From Phymorhynchus buccinoides (taxonomy: Eukaryota; Mollusca; Gastropoda; Neogastropoda; Raphitomidae), in NCBI GenBank assembly GCA_017654935.2, contig CM065699.1, positions 44,406,940-44,470,939 on the forward strand: a stretch of 64,000 nt of DNA, given 5' to 3'. Shown piece by piece: positions 43,098 through 52,097 of the stretch. The notes below the pieces were generated by a model. That model did no database searches and had not been told where the DNA came from. It saw only the letters and a list, made by a program, of their open reading frames with translations. Every line of letters begins with the position of its first letter. Within the stretch, counting starts at the first letter, position 1. A program made the position numbers and the translations under genes.

Positions 43098-44420
43098 ATG
43101 GAAGGAAAAGAAGCAGTCCACGATTATGATGCCTTTGACGATGAAGCTGGAGATGACATGAGTGAAGACATTCCTTTATTGTCTCGTCATCGTAATCTAC
43201 CATCTTTAAGACAAGAACTAGATGAAGCAGAACCAAACCCGAATGTAGAAGTTAGACCAAGGGAAGATAATATAGTAGTTGGAAAATCTCAATTTGAAAT
43301 GCACTATGAAATACAGAAATCGAAAGTAATGGCTTTTCGTAAATTTATAGGTCAAGATTTATCCGATTTGTATGATCCTAATGACTATGTTTTAGATAGT
43401 GAAGGTCATTTATTTTTGAATAATAATGAATCAACCCGACTTACACAAAGATATAATCCAGCAAAGTTTTATAAAATAAGTTCAATAATTTCTCATGGCA
43501 CCCCGATTAAGGATCTAAGACGTATTGGCGTTGACATAAAACCAAAACCAACCCTAAGCACACAAGCTGTTTCTACTCTTCAAAACACACTACAAGAACT
43601 ACCTACTGATTCCCATCTTCAATCGATTCCCCTTAGAGACTTAAGCGCAACTGCGGACCAGATAATAGAAATGGAAACTAGTTTTATAGCTTTAGAAGAT
43701 GAAGAAACCCATTTAAAAACATTACATGATTCACCATTACCTATGAGAGAACTAATGGCGCTCAATTCAACATTACAAACTACCAGAGGCGAGTTAACAA
43801 ATAATCTAGCAAAGTTAAGCGAACTGGATGCTCACATTGACAGAGAAAAACAGAAATTAGTTGAAGCGGACGACAATAACCTAGGACAAGACGTAAAAGA
43901 CAGAATCATGCAAAGACTAGATGATCTTCAACAAGAGAGAGCTGCAAGACTAGAAGTACTGTCAACTAACCGTGAACAATTACGAACACAAGTCAGCAGA
44001 ATAAAAGAAACCATCCAAAGAATTTTACACGAAGATACAACGTTAGCAGAAAGAATAAAAACTTTATTTAGAGAGCAAGGAGTCACGATAGCGAGCGTTA
44101 TGACAGCTTTAGGGTTTGCAATCTCTACTTTAGTGTTTGCTTTAACAGGAACAGGTGGTGGTGGTGGTCAATTACCTTCTCCACCTTCTCCACCTTCGCC
44201 ATCAAAAGACTCTTGGATTAAAAAACAACTGGAACATTTAACGAATCTATTAAAAAAATTAGGAGAAAAAGCACTAGATGCGCTACCCGGTATATTAGGT
44301 GGAATTGTTAGTTGGCTTTTTTCTACTGCAAGCAAAGTAGTCGGTTTTATGGCTGAACACTTATGGATGCTAATAGTTTTAGTTGTAGGATTACTCTCTA
44401 GTAAAATAAAAATAAACTAG
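43098..44420 (+). CDS. Polinton coiled-coil protein with C-terminal hydrophobic domain
   Basis: 440 residues. An acidic N-terminus is followed by a globular part with FIGQDLSDLYDPNDYVLD, a coiled coil (about 205-310), a hydrophobic helix VTIASVMTALGFAISTLVF (about 332-350), a GGGGG and Pro/Ser linker, and a second hydrophobic region ending LWMLIVLVVGLLSSK. From memory this two-part hydrophobic tail with a Gly/Pro hinge is characteristic of a widely conserved Polinton protein of unknown role. Membrane or DNA-packaging functions are possible but unproven. Its 3' end overlaps the convergent 419-residue gene by 30 bp. Confidence 0.75.
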   Translation: MEGKEAVHDYDAFDDEAGDDMSEDIPLLSRHRNLPSLRQELDEAEPNPNVEVRPREDNIVVGKSQFEMHYEIQKSKVMAFRKFIGQDLSDLYDPNDYVLDSEGHLFLNNNESTRLTQRYNPAKFYKISSIISHGTPIKDLRRIGVDIKPKPTLSTQAVSTLQNTLQELPTDSHLQSIPLRDLSATADQIIEMETSFIALEDEETHLKTLHDSPLPMRELMALNSTLQTTRGELTNNLAKLSELDAHIDREKQKLVEADDNNLGQDVKDRIMQRLDDLQQERAARLEVLSTNREQLRTQVSRIKETIQRILHEDTTLAERIKTLFREQGVTIASVMTALGFAISTLVFALTGTGGGGGQLPSPPSPPSPSKDSWIKKQLEHLTNLLKKLGEKALDALPGILGGIVSWLFSTASKVVGFMAEHLWMLIVLVVGLLSSKIKIN

Positions 44421-45650
44421 ACCGGCTGCTGTTAGAAAAATAACTAGTGCTGTCTTTTCGTTTTCGTGACTGTCAGTTAAGTTCGTTAAGTTCGTTGAGT
44501 TCGTAGAGTTAGTTAAGTTCGTAGAGTTAGTTAAGTTCATAGAGTTAGTTAAGTTCGTTGAATTCGTTAAGTTAATATTCTTTTTTTGACTGACAGGGAT
44601 TGGATGGTGTGTTCTTTGTATGATCGACAATGTAGAATTTATTTTTAAATTTTTACCAACTGCTTGATTATCTTTTGCTATAAGGATTTCGTTGTTATAG
44701 TTTACAATTGTTCCTATTTGAAGTCTAAGATCAGAGGGCAGCATGTACAATCCACTACCAACAGCAAAGTCTACTTTTGATCTTGCGAATCTTAAAACGT
44801 CTTGATACCTTTTAATGCTTGCTGGGAGGTCAACTGTAGAATTGATTGCATCTTCTAAATTAGCTAAATACTGTTTTTGTGCATCAAACCCAGTAGAAGG
44901 ATCCATTATCTCAGATTTAACTTGCGCTTGAGATCCCAGCAAACACCACACGTAAGTACGAATAGAATCATTTACTCGTTCTATTCCCGCCTTTGTCAGT
45001 CCTTCAGAAGTATCAAGAATAAAAGTAGACCAAGCGTTTTTATGTTTTTGTTGAATAGATCCCAGATGAACGGTCGTACCTGAAGAAAAAGACGTGTAAG
45101 GTGGATTCCAATCATAGTTATACTTTCTGTGCACGCCCCAATAATAAAGTGTTCCCAACCCATGATTACGATCTAACTTTTGCCTAAAGTCTGTATTCAA
45201 GTTAATGTTAAACTCATTACAAATCCGTTCAAAGGCCTTCAAGTCAATTCTGTTGTTGAACGGATTAAAAGTAGAATCATTCGGTAATGGAGCATGTAGT
45301 TCAGACAAAATACGCTTGAAAGTATAATAGAAATGAAATCTATAAACTGCTTTTACCATGACTCCAGGATGATTTAAGTGATCAGCGAAAGAAACACCAC
45401 ACCCTGTTGTAGCGCAAAACACAGCAAAGTTTAACTGGTTTTGATAAAACTGCATTGGATGACTAAACCATGCCTTTGCGATGTTATCATGTTTGACACT
45501 AGGATTTAAATAATGGCTTAATGGATTACTGACCTTAACTTCAAAAGAATCAACCCCCACTGCAACAACTATTGAATCAACAGCTATAGTTTTAGGGTTA
45601 TATGATCCAACCGCATATTTAGCGTCTTTGTTATATTTAAAAGCATTCAT
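44391..45650 (-). CDS. Polinton conserved protein with Asn-Leu-Thr repeat stalk and C-terminal anchor
   Basis: 419 residues. A globular N-terminal domain of about 340 residues contains NFAVFCATTGCGVSFADHL, FERICNEFNINL and GTLYYWGVHRKYNYDWNPP. A repeat-rich stretch (about 360-392) follows, of NLTNSTNLTNS type with a dozen or so N-x-S/T sequons, then a hydrophobic C-terminal helix (TALVIFLTAAGLVYFYF). The layout is that of a glycosylatable stalk on a membrane anchor, though no signal peptide is seen. The globular domain resembles, from memory, a recurrent Polinton protein without known function. Divergent from the penton-like gene. Confidence 0.75.
   Translation of the reverse strand: MNAFKYNKDAKYAVGSYNPKTIAVDSIVVAVGVDSFEVKVSNPLSHYLNPSVKHDNIAKAWFSHPMQFYQNQLNFAVFCATTGCGVSFADHLNHPGVMVKAVYRFHFYYTFKRILSELHAPLPNDSTFNPFNNRIDLKAFERICNEFNINLNTDFRQKLDRNHGLGTLYYWGVHRKYNYDWNPPYTSFSSGTTVHLGSIQQKHKNAWSTFILDTSEGLTKAGIERVNDSIRTYVWCLLGSQAQVKSEIMDPSTGFDAQKQYLANLEDAINSTVDLPASIKRYQDVLRFARSKVDFAVGSGLYMLPSDLRLQIGTIVNYNNEILIAKDNQAVGKNLKINSTLSIIQRTHHPIPVSQKKNINLTNSTNLTNSMNLTNSTNLTNSTNSTNLTNLTDSHENEKTALVIFLTAAGLVYFYFTRE
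44475..44580. repeat. Coding minisatellite (TTAAGTTCGT words)
   Basis: Plus-strand words agttaagttcgt, gagttagttaagttc and gagttcgtagag repeat about ten times and encode the Asn/Thr/Ser/Leu repeats of the minus-strand protein. Confidence 0.9.
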
Positions 45651-45669
45651 TTATATATTCGTAATAAAA

Positions 45670-46347
45670 ATGTTTATTTATATAACTGATCAAGACGAGC
45701 CAATACTTTTACAACGCCCTATTGAAAATCATGGTTCTCTAAAAGTAGCGCTCCATGAAATTTATTACAAAGTTAAATGGATTAACATAAGCGAATCCTT
45801 AAAGAACAATTGGATAAGAAAAATTACCAGTGAAGGGATGATTGAACTAACTATACCTGACGGTTATTACGGTTTTTGTTCATTAAAAGAAATATTTAAC
45901 GACTTCGACATTACTTTAAAACTTAATGAGGGAAATTTGAAAGTGAAGATGACGTTTAGAGGCCAAAAAGGTGAAGTATTTGAATTTGCTAATGAATTGG
46001 CTAAACTATTAGGTTTTAGATTAGACAGGTTCCGTGTTACTGATAATGCACTGGAAAGTAATGCATATACGGCTGAAAAATCACTTAATCTTGGAATACA
46101 TTCTTTATTATACTTTCATTTAGATATCCTGAGTACGGATGACAACTTATTTGATAACCAGCCGTCTACTGTGTTAAGAGTTCTTCCAACAGCAAAAGCG
46201 GCATACTGTGATTACGAAATTATTACATTCACTAACTTACAGTTTAAAGAATTAGTTTGTGGGGTTCACCATTCACTAAAAATAAGAATAACTGACGAAA
46301 AAGGAAAAGAAGTTCAGTGCGACAGCTTGAATGATAATTTAGTATAA
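45670..46347 (+). CDS. Polinton putative penton-like minor capsid protein
   Basis: 225 residues from the ATG at 45670; an upstream ATG at 45628 would overlap the divergent gene and adds only a hydrophobic leader. The order of segments fits the single-jelly-roll penton proteins of Polintons: an N-terminal strand then LKVALHEIYYKVKW, a middle IPDGYYGFCSLKEIF and LAKLLGFRL, and near the end ITFTNLQFKEL followed by HSLKIRITDEKGKEVQ. These resemblances are from memory of the family, not a search. Expected role: capsid vertices. Four bases separate it from the next gene. Intact. Confidence 0.6.
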   Translation: MFIYITDQDEPILLQRPIENHGSLKVALHEIYYKVKWINISESLKNNWIRKITSEGMIELTIPDGYYGFCSLKEIFNDFDITLKLNEGNLKVKMTFRGQKGEVFEFANELAKLLGFRLDRFRVTDNALESNAYTAEKSLNLGIHSLLYFHLDILSTDDNLFDNQPSTVLRVLPTAKAAYCDYEIITFTNLQFKELVCGVHHSLKIRITDEKGKEVQCDSLNDNLV

Positions 46348-46351
46348 AACT

Positions 46352-47203
46352 ATGTCGCGCGGACCAGATCAACCGGTTATGCTTGACCCTGTTAGATGCG
46401 CAACTTTAGAATTGAAGGACCTAGCAGACACAGAAGACTTTGATTTAAATGGGGAGATAGGAGCGCTGTATGGTTTTGAGTACACAAACAACGGCTATTA
46501 TAAACGAGCAGAAATAAGCGATAAAAAGGTTCCTAAACTAGAGCAACTGCGTAATGTAGTAGCTGACAATGTTGGCCAGTTTGAATATAAAGTTGTTAGG
46601 GAAAGGGATAACAAATGGCATTTAATTCCATTCATTGATTGGGAAATAAAGTTTGAATTTTTAAGCCCGTTTACATTCTTTGATAATAACAAATACTTTC
46701 GCAAATCATTTAACTCAGGGCCGTTACATGTCAGTCTGATTCCCCAAAACAACAGCAGAAGAGAAATAGCAATCAAACCTTATAAAAAGAGACAGTACAT
46801 ACTGCATAGAAAAAAGACAGTGACAAAAGATGCAGCCACGCAATTAGAGTTCATTCCTAAAATGGCTTTAGCAGACGAATTTACTATGATATTTGAACTT
46901 TCTGTTAGAGCAGACAACCCTGATTCCCTACCTGTTGGTGTTAGCGACAACCTAATGAAAGGGATTCTTATTTCTTGGCAAAACTTGGATGTTGAATCAG
47001 TGAAGTGTACTATCGTTATTCAAAACCGCGGTGAAGAAATTAAGGCAGTGTCGACCAGCGATAAAGTTATATTGAGTGTTGATCCAGACAATCTTAAAGA
47101 ATTAACGTACATTAATGTTACTAATTTAGATCTCATTGGGTTTTATTACACTGAAAGCATTTTGCCTGATGATCTTCTTAAAATGATAGCAAGTGCAAAT
47201 TAA
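46352..47203 (+). CDS. Polinton hypothetical protein, beta-rich
   Basis: 283 residues, no membrane segments. Contains FIDWEIKFEFLSPFTFFDNN, FNSGPLHVSLIPQNNSRREI, KPYKKRQYILHRKK and a C-terminal TYINVTNLDLIGFYYTES. Mixed beta content and its place directly after the penton-like gene suggest a virion component. No family recognised. Confidence 0.65.
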   Translation: MSRGPDQPVMLDPVRCATLELKDLADTEDFDLNGEIGALYGFEYTNNGYYKRAEISDKKVPKLEQLRNVVADNVGQFEYKVVRERDNKWHLIPFIDWEIKFEFLSPFTFFDNNKYFRKSFNSGPLHVSLIPQNNSRREIAIKPYKKRQYILHRKKTVTKDAATQLEFIPKMALADEFTMIFELSVRADNPDSLPVGVSDNLMKGILISWQNLDVESVKCTIVIQNRGEEIKAVSTSDKVILSVDPDNLKELTYINVTNLDLIGFYYTESILPDDLLKMIASAN

Positions 47204-47236
47204 ATGTTAAATTTTTTTTTTTAAATATAAAAAAAG

Positions 47237-47866
47237 ATGTCCGTTACAGTTTATCCAAAAATACCAAAAGAAAATACTGACAAAGAAAAGACTGATGGTG
47301 GTGATGATCCTGAAATCAGAAAGTTCAGATTGTCTACCATTACAGAAATACAAAGAGAATTGGAAAAAGACCTCACTAACTATAACAGAACCAAACGAAG
47401 GTACTCTTGTTTGTTTAATACAGCAACATACTTAAATACTGGATTTGGGAGTCTAGGTACTTTAACAGCAGGAAGCTCTGTAGGGTTGTTAGCAACAGGG
47501 GCCGGATCAGTAGTAGCTTTGCCTCTAGGTTGTGTATCGTTGGCGCTGGGGTTGTTTTCAATGACAACGTCCGCTTTCAACAAAAAAATAAAAGTCAAAC
47601 TTCAAAAGCATACAGCCATGGTTCAATTAATAATGGCAAAACTTAGTTCATTCCGATTAATTATCAGTAAAGCTTTGCAAGACTCTCAAATTTCGGATGA
47701 GGAGTTCAATAGACTGCAAGCTGACTACAATGATTACAAAATGCAAAAGTTCGAACTTCAGAAAAAATCAAGAGCAAGTTTTTCACAACCGCAAGACATA
47801 GAAGCGATAAAAAAAGAATGTGAAAAAAAAATAAACGACACATTAAAATCTGTTCTAGGGAAATAA
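47237..47866 (+). CDS. Polinton conserved protein with membrane hairpin and coiled coil
   Basis: 209 residues. A charged N-terminus and helix (about 30-55) come first, then a Gly/Ala/Val-rich hydrophobic hairpin (about 66-110: GFGSLGTLTAGSSVGLLATG...), then a helix with KLQKHTAMVQLIMAKLSS and IISKALQDSQISDEEFNRL, ending in a coiled tail. The KHxxIxxLxxxKLxxI...ISxALxDxxISDxEF pattern is, from memory, a frequent Polinton protein. Role unknown. Convergent with PolB, 57 bp apart. Confidence 0.75.
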   Translation: MSVTVYPKIPKENTDKEKTDGGDDPEIRKFRLSTITEIQRELEKDLTNYNRTKRRYSCLFNTATYLNTGFGSLGTLTAGSSVGLLATGAGSVVALPLGCVSLALGLFSMTTSAFNKKIKVKLQKHTAMVQLIMAKLSSFRLIISKALQDSQISDEEFNRLQADYNDYKMQKFELQKKSRASFSQPQDIEAIKKECEKKINDTLKSVLGK

Positions 47867-47923
47867 CAATAAGAACTCCAAAGGGTGCTTATTCAATTCA
47901 ATATGATTACAAGTTTCGAAAGT

Positions 47924-50900
47924 CTACTGACTATGACACTTAGTTCTCCAGTGTCCAACTGCAAAGGAAAACTCTGGTGATTTAAACACACGCTTTGTGT
48001 TGTTTGAGTCAAGTGATTTTTTATTTACAACTGTTGTGTTTATTTCGTGTAACTTAGACTGTATTTTTATGTTGTCATGATAAAACGTCTTGGTATCGAA
48101 CAGTGCTTCTTTATAGTTATCGTGTGTCATGACCATTTGAACAACTGGTCTAGAAATTCCTTTTGCTTTTTTAATTACGCTAGTTTGGCTGGCAATTGAA
48201 TACATCTTTGCTCTCAGACCAACGTACTCTTTGATTATAGTTCCATTCAGTTCATCCTTCATCTTGCCGATTACCTTTTTATTTGTGGATGAATGTAATG
48301 AAGATTCACTTGGGTAGTCAGAGGTGTCATACCAGGAGACAACACCTTTTGCTGAATCTGTCTCTAAATCTTTGTAGAAGTCTTCAGTCGGAATGTCTAG
48401 AATAAATGAGTCCGTATCTGTATAAAGTACTCTGGAGTCTGGATAGAGTGGTTTAAAGTAGTCGTAAAGAAATTCTAGCATCAATAACTTAGACAATTCA
48501 AGAACAGCAAACCCAATGAAGACTGGTTTATCTAGCTTCACATTAATTTTTTTCATCATTATCCCGTAAAGGTTGTCGTGGAACTTTTTGAAGTCTTGAT
48601 AATTAGGTTTTGAAGTTAATTTGATTGCTTTGTTTTCTTGGGTAACTAATCTAACGTCTTTGCGTTTGTGCGGGTTTTCCATTGTCTTTCCAAAACAACT
48701 GTTGTTCATTAGTTTAAAGAAGTCTTTTTCTGAGGCGTCGGTAGCTTGAGTTCTGAGATTAGTGTTCTTCATTATATATGGTTCCATGAACTTCCTCTGA
48801 GTGAACGAAATGATTCTATGAACTGCTGTTAGTCTTAATCCGTGACGTAAATAAAATTGTAGTAATCTATAATGACAGACGTTTTTTTTTTTGGAGTGTA
48901 GATTAGGCACAAGTTTAGGGAGGTCATTCTCCACTTGAAGTCTTTCAACTGCTAACGGGTAGTCATTGTGCAGGTCATGGAGTTCGTCCGGATAATCTAA
49001 GTCGACTTCTAAAATAAATCCTGTTTCGTAAGAATCTGATAATTTCAAAAGCCATTGCAAAAACTCTGCGATATTAAAATTAAAAGGAGCTGTAAACATT
49101 TTAAAGTTACGTAATGGAAGTGACTGGCACATCGCCCAACCATAGAGATTGTTTGCATCTAAATACATGATATAATTTGATGGTTTAGAAGGATCGTAGT
49201 CGTCTAAGTATTTGTTGTTAGCCTTGCAGTAACCGTGTGAAGCCATAGAGATTCCCCCGCGTAGTCCGTCTTCAATCATCTGGAGAGTTAGTAGATCGGA
49301 GAGTAAGTCAATCTGTATTTTGGTAAATCTTAAGAAAGCATCCCAACTCATACCAGGAGCAGTGATATAATTAGCAGGGTCTAGACTGTAATGTTTTATA
49401 CACGTTTTTCTGTAGTTCTCGAATACATCTGCAAGCAAACAAACGTCAGCCATTAAATAGGCGTCGTGGTAGTCTCCCATGGTCTGGCATTTTAACTTAA
49501 TCCACGCTGACTGAGCATGGTTGTAGTCAGAGTCGCTTATATCTTTTCCTTTTAAACTAGAGTAGAATGCACCTTTGGGAGGTAATTTTAAATCGTCGAA
49601 CCGCTCCCAACTACTCATGTACTCATAAGGGTATACTCCTTTTCGAACAAGTGCTGGATCAAAGTATTTTTCTGTTATAGTGCATTTGGATAGTGACTGA
49701 CCTAAAGACTCTAGTGATCCCATCAGATGTTGTAATGAATCGTAAAAAGACAATTGACCTAATGTAAATGTCATGTACTTTTCTGAAGACTGAGCTATAC
49801 AACTGACGGTTCTAAATTCATCAGTAACTGCTTGTAGAATTAAATGAGAGTCATATCCACGTAGATTGTGAAAGAATATAGGCAGTTTCCAAGTCTTTGG
49901 TTCAAACTTTAACTGCAAATTACAGGAGTTGTGTGCTGCTCCTCTGAATTTTCCACTAATGTGATCATGGTCTCGTACTTTATAGATGTCTGGACAGTCA
50001 GGGGAGTCTTCCACAAACCCTTTTCCGCAAATCCAACATTCAGTAGCTGATTCAAATTGAATTAAATCTTCAGGTGTCATGATTAAATCTAATAAATTTA
50101 GTTGGTTAGATAGTTCATTTCGTAGTTTCATCATTCTCATTAAAAAGATTTTTGCAGCATCGGGTCCTCTATAAAGTTCAGGTTCAAAATGTATCCCATC
50201 TGATCTAAGAACAATAAATGCGAATGAACAGATTTGATGATTATTCAATAAAACAGTTTTAGGAAGATTTTTAGGAGCTGGTCCTTGATAGGGTACAATG
50301 ATTGACTCGAAATCAGCATAAACAACATAAGGACTTAATTGCAGTTTCTTCCAGTTTTTAAAGAACACCTTACTTCCTTCTTTCGGAGTAATAAGTTCAG
50401 TATTACAGTCAATGGATGAATTACAATGTTTTCTATGTTCAACCGCTGCTTGAATACTTGGCATTCTTAGTAAACATCTTCGACAGAATTCTTGTTTTTC
50501 TTTGTGATTTGTAGTATAGTTTATAAGTCTGCTCATTGTTCTGATTAAAGTGTAGTGTGTTTTTGTTCCGTCTGTTACTAAGAGAAGATCAATATGTTTT
50601 TTATCAGGATCACCAATCATGGGAGAGTTCTTTGAAACTCGGATTGGTTTAAGGTTTTCTTCTACAGACCATGTGTAGATGTTAATTGAAATTGGTTTAT
50701 TCTGTTCTTCAAATTGATCAACTTCGCTTAGGCTTACAGGGAAGTCGATTCCATCAAAGTTTAATTCATTTATGTAAGGTTGATAGTTAATTACTCTTTC
50801 TGCGTTCTTTTTGATATAATGAAGTTTAGCTAAAACACACCACATAAAACATTTATCATCAGTATTTTTTATGTTTAATACTGCACGCTTTAAAACAAGT

Positions 50901-51319
50901 TCTTTAGGTAAAGGAATAAAGGAGTTTCCTACGATTGGTGCATATTTACTCTCCTTCATTTTAATTTCTAATACCCCGCCTTCTGACCAACCAGATCCTC
51001 TTAGTTTTGCCTCTTCTGATACGTTAATGAACTGGGTGATTAAATTGTCTGCCCAGGTTTCTGTAAAATCATTATATGAAAGAACTACTTGTTGTTTAGT
51101 AGAGACCCATACTTGAAGCTGCTCACCATGGACTGTTTCATAATCTACGAACACTGCTAACATTACTTTAACTGGTGGTTCTATAGCTAGTTTTTCAGGT
51201 ATTTGCGAAATAGCATGTTTTACACTTTTTAGTACATTTTTTGGATCAATAACTTCTAAATCCGTTTCTTTAAAAACTTTGTCTAAGTGCTCAATTATTT
51301 CATCAAGCGCCATTGTCAT
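47924..51319 (-). CDS. POLB: Polinton protein-primed family B DNA polymerase
   Basis: 1131 residues. Exonuclease motifs: ExoI YADFES (D336, E338), ExoII FFHNLRGYDSH (482-492), ExoIII DAYLMADVCLLAD (Y621, D625). Polymerase motifs: A YLDANNLYGW (D721), B KLMNNSCFGKTMENP (869-883), C YTDTDSF (D968, D970). Before ExoII is a zinc/HNH-like insertion (C428, C431, then RDHDHISGKFRGAAHNSC to C466), usual in eukaryotic members. A C..C...H..C cluster occurs near 279-299. Expected role: replication of the linear element from a protein primer at the terminal repeats. All catalytic residues are present and no frameshift is seen. Begins close to the right terminal repeat. Confidence 0.96.
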   Translation of the reverse strand: MTMALDEIIEHLDKVFKETDLEVIDPKNVLKSVKHAISQIPEKLAIEPPVKVMLAVFVDYETVHGEQLQVWVSTKQQVVLSYNDFTETWADNLITQFINVSEEAKLRGSGWSEGGVLEIKMKESKYAPIVGNSFIPLPKELVLKRAVLNIKNTDDKCFMWCVLAKLHYIKKNAERVINYQPYINELNFDGIDFPVSLSEVDQFEEQNKPISINIYTWSVEENLKPIRVSKNSPMIGDPDKKHIDLLLVTDGTKTHYTLIRTMSRLINYTTNHKEKQEFCRRCLLRMPSIQAAVEHRKHCNSSIDCNTELITPKEGSKVFFKNWKKLQLSPYVVYADFESIIVPYQGPAPKNLPKTVLLNNHQICSFAFIVLRSDGIHFEPELYRGPDAAKIFLMRMMKLRNELSNQLNLLDLIMTPEDLIQFESATECWICGKGFVEDSPDCPDIYKVRDHDHISGKFRGAAHNSCNLQLKFEPKTWKLPIFFHNLRGYDSHLILQAVTDEFRTVSCIAQSSEKYMTFTLGQLSFYDSLQHLMGSLESLGQSLSKCTITEKYFDPALVRKGVYPYEYMSSWERFDDLKLPPKGAFYSSLKGKDISDSDYNHAQSAWIKLKCQTMGDYHDAYLMADVCLLADVFENYRKTCIKHYSLDPANYITAPGMSWDAFLRFTKIQIDLLSDLLTLQMIEDGLRGGISMASHGYCKANNKYLDDYDPSKPSNYIMYLDANNLYGWAMCQSLPLRNFKMFTAPFNFNIAEFLQWLLKLSDSYETGFILEVDLDYPDELHDLHNDYPLAVERLQVENDLPKLVPNLHSKKKNVCHYRLLQFYLRHGLRLTAVHRIISFTQRKFMEPYIMKNTNLRTQATDASEKDFFKLMNNSCFGKTMENPHKRKDVRLVTQENKAIKLTSKPNYQDFKKFHDNLYGIMMKKINVKLDKPVFIGFAVLELSKLLMLEFLYDYFKPLYPDSRVLYTDTDSFILDIPTEDFYKDLETDSAKGVVSWYDTSDYPSESSLHSSTNKKVIGKMKDELNGTIIKEYVGLRAKMYSIASQTSVIKKAKGISRPVVQMVMTHDNYKEALFDTKTFYHDNIKIQSKLHEINTTVVNKKSLDSNNTKRVFKSPEFSFAVGHWRTKCHSQ

Positions 51320-51383
51320 GTTGAGTTCCTTTTTCTAACTCAAATTATTTTGTTTAATTAAAAATAATTAATTTTGTTTCACC

Positions 51384-51733
51384 TAAAGTAGTGGCTTTTT
51401 TTTTTTTTTTGATTTGACAGAATAAAGGGGAGACGAATTTTTACTTTTTTTACCCCTTAAAGTAGCGTTTTTGTATCTAAAAGTAGAAGATTTTCTTCTT
51501 GAGCCAGAATCCCCCTTTAGCTGTTAAATCACGTTGTTTTTCGTGAGTAAAAACGATTGAATCACACTGTTTTTGTGGATAAAAAACGCAAAAAAATGGC
51601 TTAAATCACACCTTTTTGGGGGGGTTAAAAAGCATAAGAAAAAGGTGTGATTTTAGCCGTTTTTTAATAAATAAAGGAGTGAAACCGAAACCGAAACCGA
51701 AACTGAGCCAGAAGCCCCCTTTAGCTGTTCTCT
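51384..51733. repeat. Polinton right terminal inverted repeat
   Basis: Complement of 37212-37553 with a few indels in A/T runs; for example the T run at 51395-51410 is longer than the A run at 37533-37541. Ends ...CTTTAGCTGTTCTCT, then AAACA. Confidence 0.95.
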
Positions 51734-51739
51734 AAACAA

Positions 51740-52097
51740 AAACAAACAAACAAAAATTTTTTTAGACCAGCCCGCCAGAATAACATTTGTCCCCTCTGCT
51801 ATTTTGTTTTGTCCTCCAATTCTTTTTGGCTGAGAGAGTGGGTATGGACATGCATGCAATGCATCTCCACTGCATAAAAATAACAATCTATATTAGCCGA
51901 ATAGCAGCTACACCGTTTCTATCTTGCAGACATAATTATCGTTAGTAAGAAAACACACCTGGATGTCGCACAGTGGCAACGTTTCCAGGTGGTACGAATT
52001 GCCTGACGTGTACGACGGTATCAGCGATTCTACCCTAACTACCTGACATGTTAACCGTTTGTTTAAGACAGCACTCAGGATTACGATTCAACAGTAC
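51740..52097. other. Intronic flank right of the Polinton; no gene seen
   Basis: An (AAAC)n-like stretch follows the target duplication, then unique sequence up to the host exon. Confidence 0.6.

Larger units (their letters stand above)
37212..51733. mobile_element. Polinton/Maverick (adintovirus-like) element, complete, 14.5 kb
   Basis: Inverted terminal repeats of about 345 bp bound a block with the Polinton gene set: protein-primed PolB, retroviral-type integrase, A32/FtsK-like ATPase, a putative double-jelly-roll capsid protein and a putative penton-like protein, plus conserved unknowns. The ends read AGAGAACAGCTAAAGGG; outside them AAACA is repeated at 37207-37211 and 51734-51738 (AAACAA if the A at 37212 is counted twice). 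Genes are dense, with short spacers, and AT-rich compared with the host exons. The element lies in a host intron. Known biology: Polintons are self-synthesising transposons that may form virions. Whether this copy is active is not decided by the sequence, but no lesion is visible. Confidence 0.95.

Noticed and set aside
43050..43121. Upstream ATG of the putative capsid gene at 43121
   Set aside because: It adds 24 hydrophobic residues, runs through the divergent spacer and overlaps the neighbouring gene's start; the ATG at 43049 gives a standard capsid N-terminus.
45628..45669. Upstream ATG of the penton-like gene at 45628
   Set aside because: It overlaps the start of the divergent 419-residue gene, and the ATG at 45670 fits the expected N-terminus.
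50871..51116. Short open frames antisense to PolB, capsid and other Polinton genes (also 42521-42772, 44877-45083, 46498-46776, 47380-47598)
   Set aside because: Shadows of strongly supported genes on the other strand.
47924..51319. PolB as phage or linear mitochondrial plasmid contamination
   Set aside because: The gene lies inside an element with integrase, capsid-like genes and terminal inverted repeats, flanked on both sides by the same host intron.
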